From Thraustochytrium sp. TN22 (lineage: Eukaryota; Sar; Bigyra; Thraustochytrida; Thraustochytriidae), in contig JABLUY010000038.1 in NCBI GenBank assembly GCA_013306675.1, positions 120,721 through 184,720 on the forward strand: DNA of 64,000 nucleotides, written 5' to 3'. Each line of letters begins with the position of its first letter. Within the stretch, counting starts at the first letter, position 1. Of the stretch, positions 1-10,661 are shown one piece after another. Made by a program: the position numbers and the translations under genes. The notes under the pieces are model-generated. The model was not told the DNA's origin, did not search any database, and saw nothing but the letters and a program-made list of their open reading frames with translations.

Positions 1-2897
1 GCGAGCTCGTCGAGCTCATTGAACGTGTAAACGTGCCGTCGTCACACTTCCTCTACAAGTTCACGTTCTCTATGTACCACGCCATGGAGGCCTACATGAC
101 AGGCAAGGGTCAGTATCATTGGGACACAAACCCACACTCGCGTGTGGTGAAGTCCTTCTTCATGTTCATTCACATGCTGCCACACTCCTCGCGGATCCTA
201 AATGCACTTCACGGTTATGGCCAGATGGGTCGCGGGAACAACGCCAACAAGGGACCAATCAACATCCACCTTTTCAACCTACCCATCCCGACCGTGACAA
301 CGCTGCAGAAGAGCGTGGGGAGGCTCGGCTCGCCCTACACACCGTTCCGGAGCGGATGCATTGAGCGTTTCTGCAAAGCTATGCTCGCGAAAGGCTCGCT
401 TCTTTACGTGATTACGATGGACGGGATCGAGGCAAAGAGGGACGGTCTCCTCGAGGTGGCCTCCTTCGAAGGCAAGCCGTACTTGATCGGCCTCGACTAC
501 TACGAAGAGGAGCGCATCCGCGCGAGGCACAAGGACGAGGGGAAGGAAGAGGCAGACATTGTGCAAGAGCTGTTCACCTTCCGCGGAAGCATCGCGGCAG
601 CCAAGCTCGTCACAGTCATCCTCAAGAGTCCCGACAACCGCATTCGGATCCCGGTCGCCGCCGTCCCTGTGCGGAGCGAGAACGCCAGCGCGATCTCCCG
701 AATTGTGAACGACGTCGTCGAGCGAGTGCGGGAGGCTTCTGGGGACAGGCTCGAGCCAATGGCGGTCTGCTCGGACGCCGCGGCAAGCAACCAGAAGGGT
801 TTCGCCCAGAGTGCAATCTCTGACGAAGCCACTCGGCCCGGGGCCAACGGGGTCGACGAAGAGGACGAGGAAGCGGACGATGACGACTCAGACCTCGAGG
901 ATCACGACGTACGCGAGCAAGATCAAGACGGATGTGAGGAGGACAGTGCGGCGGCCAACCCTCCCGCTGCTCCTGCGGCCTCCCCTGCGAGGCTGGTCCT
1001 GGACAAGGACCACATTGTCAAGGCCTTCGTGGGGCAGCTTCGTAGGAAACAACTCCGGCACAAGGGCAAATCGTACCAGCTCATCGAGCTCCTGATCGGT
1101 TTGCGCAACAACAAACCATGCCTGAGCGCCAAAGGCCTGTGCAGGAGCGCGGACATCCCATTGCAAGAATTGCTCGCTGGCGGGCTCTCGCCGGAGTCCA
1201 TCGAATGCCTCGCCAAGGTGCTCCCGGCCAGCGCATTTCTCGACGAGAGCAGAACCAAGCTGCGGATTTCCGCTCACGAGGCCATTCGCAACGCCATGAG
1301 GATCCTCGTCACACCGGCTGCGCTCGACGACTCTGATCCGATGAACTGCAAGCTCCGACTCCAGCTTATCTCGCCTGCCGTCCAACGCGTCCTGCGGATG
1401 GCAGAGCTGAGCGAGCACACGGGCGTCCTCGCCGAGCTGATGCAGATCGGCACAGACATGTACTACATCTTCGAAAAAGACGACTTCCGGGCGTGTGAGG
1501 TGAAACGAACACAGCGCCAGGACCGAAGCATCGGAGAGGTCGCCGCCGCTGGTCAGCATATCCAGGTCAAGCTGGAGGCCTGGTATCACGACTATCACGT
1601 CCCGATCAACGGCAAGACCAACACCAGCGGTTTCATCTCCACGCTAACGTTCCGCAACCTCATCAGCTTCTGCAGCGTCTGGCGGGAGCTAGAACAACGT
1701 TCGCACGAAGAAGGCATCGCAGACAGCATCGTCCCTCGCGCACTCCAGTCCATGGACAACGAGACGCTGCACTCCATGATCCGCGAGCCCTGCCAAGACA
1801 TCAGCATCAAGACCGGCCTCAGCCAGTTTGGCGCATGCGCGCTTCGCATGGCTGTCCTCGCCGAGCCCAGGCGCGGGTACATCCTTCTAACGTCTCGGGA
1901 CATCATGGCGCAGTACTCGACCATGGAGCGAGAGCGCATCGAGGCGGGCGAGTTTCTTCGTGTCGAGTCCTCAGACTGTGTGAACCCATTCGAAAAACTC
2001 TGCGGGCCCATGTATTACAACAACGCATGGGACGGGTGCGCCAAGGAAACCAAACTGCCAAAGACGTGCGAAGCGTGGACGGAGCAACTGCGCGCGATGT
2101 ACGAGATGGAGAATCGCGCACGCACAACAACGCTGCGCGACTCGCTCAGAAGGTATTGCGCGACCAGTGCTGAGCAAGTCAATGAACGAGCACGCCAAAG
2201 GTCCTCCACATCGCGCGACCAGACGTATAGCGGTGGATTCAAGGCGCTCAGCATGATGCGGGACCCAGATCGCGCGCAGGTCACAAGCTTCAAGGCACCG
2301 ACCAGCAAGACCAATCACAAGGTCCTCTGCACCACGGCGATCCTGGCACACATGACACAAGGCGCAAACGTGGTGAGCCATGAAACATTCAAGACAACGC
2401 AGGGAAGCTCGCCGCAACAGCCGTCCAAGAAGCTCTGGGTATCTTTCGGCTTTCGCTCCAACAAACGTGAGCCCACGATCGAGCTCATCACGAGGGAAGG
2501 GCGCCGGGAAGAGAAAACGGTCGTCATCCTAGCACAGTCGAAGGTTTACGGCCTCCGCTTCCAGCCGATGGGAGTCCATGGCTCCAGCAACCGAGGTAGC
2601 GACCCGCGCAGGGCCATCATTCGAGCCTTCTTGGCTACAAACGAGCATCACATTGAAGCGGACTTTCCGCTCACAGCACTCGGCAAGAACCCGGCTCAGA
2701 CGCTCGCCCAGATCGTCCGAGTCAAATCGGCGGGAAGCTCCATGGGCTGGGCGCTGGCCTTCCGCCAAAGCCAGGTGACTCGCGCGCTGCTATCGACAGC
2801 GCAGCGTCTGGACCAGGCGTCCAAGGCTTTGCGCGAGGCCATGAACGACGCGGCGGCCACTGCCTCTAACGGCGCAAGAAAACTATTTAACTCTTAA
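1..2897 (+). CDS. 5'-partial long ORF, possible DDE-transposase-derived protein
   Basis: The reading frame is open from the left edge (codon phase from base 3) to a TAA at 2895-2897, so the gene starts outside the window. About 965 residues are visible. No family is recognised with certainty. The arrangement resembles RNase-H-fold (DDE) transposases: a segment with LPIPTVTTLQK precedes ITMDGIEAK (Asp about residue 130 counting from base 33). A hydrophobic 'liGld' stretch and a second motif CSDAAASN (Asp about 248) follow, a spacing like that of P-element/THAP9-type proteins. A strongly acidic linker lies at about residues 275-310. The rest is mixed alpha/beta without recognisable motifs. It has no intron, and its codon bias is less extreme than that of the neighbouring GAPDH gene. 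Seen: a long ORF, two Asp motifs and an acidic linker. Inferred: a mobile-element origin. Alternative: an unrelated lineage-specific protein. Confidence 0.6.
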   Translation, partial: ELVELIERVNVPSSHFLYKFTFSMYHAMEAYMTGKGQYHWDTNPHSRVVKSFFMFIHMLPHSSRILNALHGYGQMGRGNNANKGPINIHLFNLPIPTVTTLQKSVGRLGSPYTPFRSGCIERFCKAMLAKGSLLYVITMDGIEAKRDGLLEVASFEGKPYLIGLDYYEEERIRARHKDEGKEEADIVQELFTFRGSIAAAKLVTVILKSPDNRIRIPVAAVPVRSENASAISRIVNDVVERVREASGDRLEPMAVCSDAAASNQKGFAQSAISDEATRPGANGVDEEDEEADDDDSDLEDHDVREQDQDGCEEDSAAANPPAAPAASPARLVLDKDHIVKAFVGQLRRKQLRHKGKSYQLIELLIGLRNNKPCLSAKGLCRSADIPLQELLAGGLSPESIECLAKVLPASAFLDESRTKLRISAHEAIRNAMRILVTPAALDDSDPMNCKLRLQLISPAVQRVLRMAELSEHTGVLAELMQIGTDMYYIFEKDDFRACEVKRTQRQDRSIGEVAAAGQHIQVKLEAWYHDYHVPINGKTNTSGFISTLTFRNLISFCSVWRELEQRSHEEGIADSIVPRALQSMDNETLHSMIREPCQDISIKTGLSQFGACALRMAVLAEPRRGYILLTSRDIMAQYSTMERERIEAGEFLRVESSDCVNPFEKLCGPMYYNNAWDGCAKETKLPKTCEAWTEQLRAMYEMENRARTTTLRDSLRRYCATSAEQVNERARQRSSTSRDQTYSGGFKALSMMRDPDRAQVTSFKAPTSKTNHKVLCTTAILAHMTQGANVVSHETFKTTQGSSPQQPSKKLWVSFGFRSNKREPTIELITREGRREEKTVVILAQSKVYGLRFQPMGVHGSSNRGSDPRRAIIRAFLATNEHHIEADFPLTALGKNPAQTLAQIVRVKSAGSSMGWALAFRQSQVTRALLSTAQRLDQASKALREAMNDAAATASNGARKLFNS

Positions 2898-3019
2898 GAG
2901 GAAAGGACAAGAACTTGACATAAAGGCATCACTTGACGATCATCTGGATCTCTCACCGCCTCGACGTGTAGCGTAAGTCTCACGCGCAGCCGCCACAACG
3001 CGCGCGCTGGGAGCTCAGC

Positions 3020-3087
3020 TAGCGCTCACTCGCCACGCGAGCGAGCGCTAGAGCCTCATAACGCGCACTCGCTACGCGAGCGAGCGC
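3020..3087. repeat. Two related imperfect palindromes
   Basis: At 3020-3050 the arms TAGCGCTC and GAGCGCTA flank a CG-rich core. At 3063-3087 a related copy reads GCGCACTCGC, then TACGCGAGCG. The pair is a direct repeat of an inverted repeat. Confidence 0.6.
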
Positions 3088-3573
3088 GGAACCGCGGCGG
3101 ACTGTGCGAGGAACGCTTCCCAGGCTAATATGGGCCGCCAGAGCGACCAACCGACCCCTCAACGAGTCCACAACGATCAACATCATCCACCGGTGCGCGG
3201 CGGATATTCCCCCCTGTTCTCGACCCATCAAGCCACGGGTCCGACGCCCGCGTCCGGGCCAGCAGCCGAGCTCTTCATCACAAAGTTCTCGCTGGTCCTC
3301 GCCTCGAGAGCCAGGCATCACCACCTGGCTGGCCTGCTCAGGCCCTGCTGCCAGCGGTGGTTTCCCTTTTGCTTGCAGTGGTTTGTGCCGGGCCGCTGAC
3401 GCCGAGCGTCTGACGCGGCGAGCAGGCCTCGGGCGCCGCGCGCGTCACAGAGGCCGGCGCCGCGGCGACAAAAGGCAGGCGGCGCAGGCCAGCGGCAAAG
3501 GGCGCTTTGCTGCGCTTTCGGCCGCAAAGCGCGCTTGGCGGCGCGCCGACAAACGCCCGCGCCGCCCAAGATC

Positions 3574-3604
<31 letters not shown>

Positions 3605-3758
3605 CCGCCCGCGCAGCCCGCGCGCCCGCCCGCCCGCCCGCCGCCCGAGCGCCGACTGCCTGGCAAGTCGCGGTGGCAGCAGTGCCAGTCGGCCGGATTC
3701 GAGCGTCCTGGCTGGCGTGTCGGAGCCCGGGTCGAGTCGCAGCGAAGATACTCGCTGA

Positions 3759-5072
<1,314 letters not shown>

Positions 5073-5556
5073 GTAATTCTGAACAAGTTGTCGTTTTTTA
5101 TGCATTCGTTCCCCTTCTCTGTCACCTTGGTGCCGTGCGTGCTGCCTGCAAGCGCCGCCCCTGCGCTGCGAGCAACATTATGCATTCATTCTCCATCTCT
5201 GTCACCTTGGTGCCGTGCGTGCTGCGAGCAACATCAGACGACCTACAGCTCTGCGCCGCATGAAATACAACCTAACGCTCCCTTCGCAGCGACCAGCATC
5301 GCCGCATGAAATGCACACAAGAGTTTCATGCACACAAGAGTCAGAGCACGCGCACAAACAAACACAAACACACAGAGGGTCGCCACACCAAGCTCTCAAC
5401 GACGTGATCGACCATACACTGAACGTCGAGCCGAGATCGCGAAAATCTTCTCCAAAGGAGAATCTCCCATCAAAGTGCTCTTCTTCTTTCATCTCTTTTT
5501 ACCGTAGGCTGGGAGAGGAATGAAAGAGATCCGTGGTGGTACCCCTCTCACTTCGC
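5073..5556. other. Convergent 3' spacer (GAPDH / PDI-like)
   Basis: The spacer lies between two convergent stop codons. It contains a diverged direct duplication of about 46 bases (5100-5145 and 5180-5225) sharing TCTGTCACCTTGGTGCCGTG. It also has GCTGCGAGCAACAT twice. No gene is seen. Confidence 0.6.
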
Positions 5557-5937
5557 TCAGGACAGCTGGGCCTTGATGAAGCCCTCAAAGTCGCCGATGG
5601 TGCGGGCGCCCTGGTACTTCTCGCCCTCACCGGAGCCCTCCTTGAAGAACTTGAGGGTCGGGTAGCCGCGCACGCCATGGGCGCTGCAGAGGTCGCGCTG
5701 CTGCGTGCAGTCCACCTTGGCGATGGTGACCTTGTCGTCGCCCGAGTACTTCTCGGCGAGCTCCTTCCAGGTGGGCGCCAGGCGCTTGCAGTGGCCGCAC
5801 CACGGCGCGTAGAACTTCACGAAGGTGTGCTTGCCGCTGCCCGTAATGTCGTCCTGCGACTTGAGCTCCTCCTGGCCCGACACCACGGCCACGAGCGCCA
5901 GCACGAGCGCCAGCAGCGTAGCGAGCTTCATCGCCAT
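5557..5937 (-). CDS. Secreted/ER single-domain thioredoxin-like protein (PDI family)
   Basis: The 126-residue protein starts with a signal peptide (residues 1-21, hydrophobic [16 protein letters not shown]) followed by one thioredoxin fold. The active site [14 protein letters not shown] has CGHC at 47-50, typical of protein disulfide isomerases. GYPTLKFF carries the cis-proline at about 93. It ends KAQLS, without a recognisable KDEL-type retention signal. The two-codon choice MAMKL versus MKL does not alter the signal peptide; the frame upstream is open but low-complexity. PDI-family enzymes normally carry two or more such domains, so this is a minimal one-domain member. It probably acts as a thiol oxidoreductase in the secretory pathway. 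Confidence 0.9.
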   Translation of the reverse strand: MAMKLATLLALVLALVAVVSGQEELKSQDDITGSGKHTFVKFYAPWCGHCKRLAPTWKELAEKYSGDDKVTIAKVDCTQQRDLCSAHGVRGYPTLKFFKEGSGEGEKYQGARTIGDFEGFIKAQLS

Positions 5938-7591
5938 CCTCCTCGTCGTATCTCTCCGCGCTCGGCCCTGCTGCTGCTGCCGCTGCCGCTGCTGCTGCGC
6001 GCGCGGGGGGCGGGGGCGGGCGATCAAGCGGACGGACGCCGGCGCGCACGGAGGAGGAGGCGAAGGGGCGGCGGGCGCGCGAAATGCCGGACTGCCGCCG
6101 CCCGCCGCGCGCGTCGGCAACGGCGCCGCCACCGCCGCTCGGGCCGACCTGCTCCGAGCCGACCTTCGAGTTGCTGTTCTGCCGGCCGTTGTCGCGCGCC
6201 GCGGCCAGTGGGCGCCGGTGGTGCCGGCCAAAACCTCCCCTCCACCGTGGCGGGGTTCCGAGCTGCCACGAGCTCTGTCACGGTCGCAGACTTGGGCGAG
6301 CACTGACAGTGAAGTACTGGTACCACAGGAACGAGCAGGCGGCTCGTGACGGCGGGAGCGCGAGCGGCTGCCGGGGCTTGCGGCAGAGTAAGACCGCGAG
6401 AGGTCAAGGCTGAGAGAAGCGTTTGCAGCCGGGCGAGCGATTGGTTCTGAGACGAAGGCGAAAGCTCTAGCTCACGGGCGGATTGATTGCTTGGAGGACA
6501 TGAGCTGGAAGGCTCCGTTCAACATGAGGATGCGCCGGCTCGCCGACGCGAGCGATAGCGTTTCGGTTGTTGTAAAAAAATTAAAATAGGCAGGTTGCCC
6601 ACCTCTGCACGCAGAATAGCGACGGTCAGTTGTCAGGTGCGGTTTGGCCCTGCAAAAGTATGACATGTGTCATTATCTGGGCTTGCACAAAGCCTGCCCA
6701 GGGCAACGTGTGAGCGAAATGTACGATCTGCCCGCATGTCTCTCGCTTTCGATTGGCAGGCTACGACGAGGAGCCGCCCGCGTAAATTTCCACGCAGAGT
6801 CCTCTTGCCCAGGCCTTGCCGCGGCTTGCTTGGCAGGCTTCGAGGAGTGGCTCGCTTTCTGCCTTCTTTCACGTTCACGGTGTTTCGCGCTTTCGAGGGT
6901 CTGTCTGCTTGCTGAGGCCCGGTCAGCGATTGCCGCGACATGGAATAAACTATACACACAGACCCGCTCGCCATGGCCGTGCTCGGAGTCGCATTGGCAG
7001 GCGTCGGCAGGCGTAGCCAGGCGTAGCTAGGCGTCGGCAGGCGTCGCCAGCCAGGCGGCGACTCGGACTCGGACTCGGAAGGACGCTCAAATAAAACCAG
7101 TTCGACACGACTTCGACACCCTCCGCGACAGTTAGGTGTTGCGTTCTCTCGTCGGGAAAACAACGCGGACAGCACAACGCAAAGTTTGAATTCCTCCAGG
7201 GCTGCAAAGGCGCAGTGGGCGCAGAGGGCGATGCTGCGCAGGTTTCGCCGGTGGCGCCGGCGCGCGGCGTGGCCGCAGAGCGGCAAGTCAACCACCGCCA
7301 GGCGCGCGCGCGGGCGGAGGCGCAGCGCAGCGACTCGAGGCGGCGGCGGCGGGCGGCGGGCGCGCGGCGCAGGGGCCGGGCACGGCCGGTCGCGAGCTAA
7401 CCCTCGGGCGCGCGGAGCGGCGCTGCGAACAGCGAAGCGAGGCCGAGCCCTGCGCTCAGAGCTCGCCTGCCGGCTTGCTTGGTCACTTGCAAGCAAGCAA
7501 GCTTCTCCGGCCGCCTGCTGGGCCACGACGCCAACGACCTGCACGACATAGAGCAGGAGCAGCGCGCGCCAGCCCCGACCCCACGGCAACG
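5938..7591. other. Divergent promoter spacer (PDI-like / P-loop kinase)
   Basis: No supported gene lies in this 1.65-kb stretch. The only long ORFs are Ala/Arg-rich. It contains a 10-bp minisatellite near 6999-7050 and CAAGC-type runs near 7488-7501. It presumably holds promoters for both flanking, divergently transcribed genes. Confidence 0.5.
6999..7050. repeat. 10-bp minisatellite (CAGGCGTMGS-like)
   Basis: Five tandem units related to CAGGCGTCGG / CAGGCGTAGC are visible in a row, followed by GACTCG repeats. Confidence 0.7.
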
Positions 7592-8616
7592 ATGATCGTC
7601 GTCTGCCTGGAGGGCTGCCACGGTACGTGCGGCGCGCATGGCGTGATGGCGGCGAGGGTCACGGTTAGGAGGGACGCACGCACACGACCCAAGGGGAGAG
7701 GAGGGAGACTGAGGCGACCGCAAGCGTGGCCGTTCGCGCGGCGCGCGGGCGCGCGCGCGCTGCGCGAGGGCGGCGACAAGGGCAGGCGGGCGGGCGGGTG
7801 GGCGCGCGGGCGCGCGAACGAACGAATGAGTGACTGACGGAGCAAGCGACCGGCCCCCGCGCAGGCTGTGGCAAGACGGAGCTGGTGAACCGGTTCGAGG
7901 CGGAGGGCTACCGCACGCTGGACGAGGCCTTCCTGGACATGCCCTCGTACGGCATCCACCCGCAGTCGCTCCTGATGGAGACCACGTGGGTGTGCTCGTG
8001 GTTCGAGCGGCTGCTCAAGTACGCGCAGCGCTTCAAGGAGCGCAATGAGTCGCATGAACGCGTGGTCTTCTTCGCGGACCGCTCGCCGTACAGCGCCGTC
8101 TTCTACAGCGCGCACGGCGAGCTGCTGCAGCCCGTGATCGAGCGCCAGATCGAGGAGGTGCGCGAGCACGCGAACATCTTCATCCACACGGTGCACGTGC
8201 GCGTGGAGCGCGAGACGCTCTGGGAGCGCGTGCAGGCGCGTCTGCGCCTCGAGCCTGATCGCGTCCTGTACAAGGAGGACAAGCGCGAGTGGATGGAGCA
8301 GGTCGTCTCCTTCTACGAGGGCTTTCCCTGGGGCGCCCACGTCGACAACACCGAGGAGGACGTCACCATGAGCCTGCAGGGCCTGCTCAACCGCACCGTG
8401 CGTGTGCTCTGCGAGATCCCGCAGCTCGACACCTGCCTGCGCGAGACCTCCCCGGCGCTCTACAAGCGTGCCACGCGCGCGGTGGTCATGGACGTCGACG
8501 GTGCCAGCGGCGCCAGCAGCGGCGACGACGAGCCGCACCTGCCGCCCACCGCCGACGGCGCTCGCCTTGGTGGTTCACGCCGCGTCCTCGCGCTGCCGCC
8601 TATGACCACCAAGTAG
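7592..8616 (+). CDS. P-loop (deoxynucleoside/nucleotide-kinase-like) protein, two exons
   Basis: The exons are 7592-7622 and 7865-8616, separated by a 242-nt intron (GTACGT ... GCGCAG) that interrupts codon 11. Joining them rebuilds the Walker A motif GCHGCGKT at residues 8-15 of a 260-residue protein; neither exon has it alone. FADRSPYSAVFY resembles the DRS..S.vF motif of deoxynucleoside kinases and related P-loop kinases. A later stretch (RVQARLRLEPDR) could serve as the Arg-rich lid. The C-terminal 45 residues are low-complexity. The substrate is unknown. The intron carries CTGAC boxes about 30 nt before the acceptor. The ATG at 7592 gives the expected beta-strand (MIVVCLEG) directly before the P-loop. 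Alternative: another AAA_28-like ATPase. Confidence 0.85.
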
Positions 8617-8807
8617 TAGCCCGCTCGGCAAGCGAGGCGTGCCTGTCCTCCTCCCTGCCCCACCCACGCTGCGCAGGACATTGTTTCATCCATCTTTCCT
8701 CTTTGCCAAGCTTGCGCGAGCCCGCGGTGAGGTCACTCTGTTGAGTTGAGAGTCTTGTCCCCCGGCGCCACCAGTTCTGCTTCGCGCTCGACCACGAGCA
8801 CGACACG

Positions 8808-10236
8808 ATGCTGCGCGTGGAGGGCGCGCAGCTCTTCCGGGCGGTAGGTTGGGGCGGCGGCGCGCGGCGCGAGGCGCGAGGCGCGCGGCGCGCGGCGCGC
8901 AGCGTGCGGCGGGCTGCGGCAAGGCACGCTGGTCGCGCGATAAGGCGGATGCCGTGCCATGCCATCCTGCATGACTGGGTGGCTGGCCTGGCCCAGCCAC
9001 TGGCCGAAGAAGACCGAGCGAGGACTAACGCGGGAGGGACGACGCGCGCACGCGACGCAGCGGCTGGTGAGCGCCGTGCTGAGCAACCGGCCCGTGAGCA
9101 TTAGCAAGATCCGCGAGCTGGACGACCGCCCTGGCGTGGCCGAGTACGAGGTGTCCTTTGCCAAGCTTGTGGACAAGCTGACCAATGGCACGGCCATCAG
9201 CATCAACGCGACCGGTACCGTGGTGACCATGCGACCTGGCACCATTTCGGGTGGCGTGGTGGAACACGAGTGCGAGGGCCGCGCCGTGGGGTACTTTCTT
9301 GAGGGCGTGCTGCCGCTCTGCCTCTTCGCCAAGGACCCGGTGCAGCTCTCGCTGACCGGCGTCACCAACGATGACGTGGACCTGTGCGTTGACCTCTTTC
9401 GCAGCGTGACGCTTCGCATGCTTCGGCGCTTCGGCATGGAGCAGCTGCCCACGCTGGACGTGGTCTCGCGCGGCCTTGCGCCCGGTGGCCGCGGCCTCGT
9501 CGTGCTGCGCTGCCCGGTGGTGCGCGAGCTGCGCGCCGTGCAGCTCACCGACCCGGGCCTTGTGCGCAAGGTGCGTGGCCTCGCGTACGCCGTGCGCGTC
9601 TCGCCGCAGTTCGCGAACCGCATGGCAACCGAGGCGCGCGGCGTCTTCAACGCGCTACTCCCGGATGTTTACATTAGCACCGACCACACGCGCTCGCGTG
9701 ACCACGTTCCCGGCTTTGGCCTTTCCATCGTCGCTGAAACCACAACGGGCTGCTCGCTGGGCTCCAAGCGCACCGTCACGCGCCGCTCCGTGCTCACGTC
9801 CGCCGCAGGCTCGCGCTCCGGTACTGCCGACTCGATTCTCGGCCTCGACCCGTCTGCGGACACCGCCACCGCAGATGCGGACGAGGATGACCAGGCCGAC
9901 GCCGGCCAGTCGTGGAGGATACCGGGTGTCAAGGCGCTGTCCGAGGCTGAGGCGGTGGGCGCCAACACTGCGCACCAGGTGCTCGAGCAGATTGCTCAGG
10001 GCGGCTGCGTGGATGCCTCGCACCAGGCACTCTTTTTCATGCTCATGACGCTCTGTCCGGAGGATGTCTCCAAGGTGCGCGTCGGCCCGCTGTCTCCGTA
10101 CGCCATTCGCTTCCTGCGCATGATCAAGGAGTTCTTTGGTGTCACCTTTCGCCTCCAGAGTGATGAGGACGATGGCACTGTTCTGTGCTCCTGCGTTGGC
10201 GCCGGCTACAAGAACTTGGCGCGCAAGGTGTCCTGA
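8808..10236 (+). CDS. RCL1: RNA 3'-terminal phosphate cyclase-like protein RCL1, two exons
   Basis: The exons are 8808-8843 and 9061-10236 (403 residues). The 217-nt intron has donor GTAGGT, a CTAAC branch box at about 9024-9029 and acceptor GACGCAG; the junction is in phase 0. The protein aligns along its length with eukaryotic RCL1: SNRPVSISKIRELDDRPG, SINATGTVV, RPGTISGGVVEHEC, PPGG-like APGGRG, AYAVRVSPQFANRM, GFGLSIVAETTTG, GGCVDASHQ and VGPLSPYAIRFLR. RCL1 is a nucleolar factor of the SSU processome needed for 18S rRNA maturation; it lacks cyclase activity because the RtcA catalytic histidine is absent. An acidic insert (about residues 265-295) replaces a short loop. It lies only 191 nt downstream of the preceding gene on the same strand. 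Confidence 0.95.
8844..9060 (+). other. RCL1 intron 1
   Basis: GT...AG intron of 217 nt inside RCL1, rich in GCGCGGCG repeats, with a CTAAC branch-like sequence about 35 nt before the acceptor. Confidence 0.85.
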
Positions 10237-10661
10237 TCGGCTACGGTGGTTGCCTACCTGGTGGTGTTCCTACCCTTACCACTTTTGTAAAACGTATCAT
10301 TCGCCAAAGACGTCTTACTTGTGATTTGCTTGTCAAGATACAACTGCAATCATCATGCTGAGGGAGCTTGTTTTGTCTTTCACTACCACTTTCAATGAGA
10401 TCTGGCTCCGTCCGGCCTGCCGTGGGCCTTGAGCGATTGCATCATCTCGGCTCGCCTTGCAAACCTCCACTCGACGCTTGACACTTTGCTACCAGTGACA
10501 GTGACGCATTTTCACAACGGACAGACAAAGAGAAAGTCATGATCTTCATCAGGGAGAGTCATCATCAAGCACAGCATCAAGCGGAGGCACGTTTGGTGCT
10601 ATTGCGCACCACGGTCTACCCTACGAACGAGGCCTTCGCTCTTGGAATTTGGTATTGGGTC
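10237..10661. other. Convergent 3' spacer
   Basis: AT-richer sequence between the convergent RCL1 and transporter genes. No gene is seen. Confidence 0.6.

Noticed and set aside
6633-7589. 318-residue minus ORF between PDI-like and kinase genes
   Set aside because: Composition-driven and changes character along its length; no motif.
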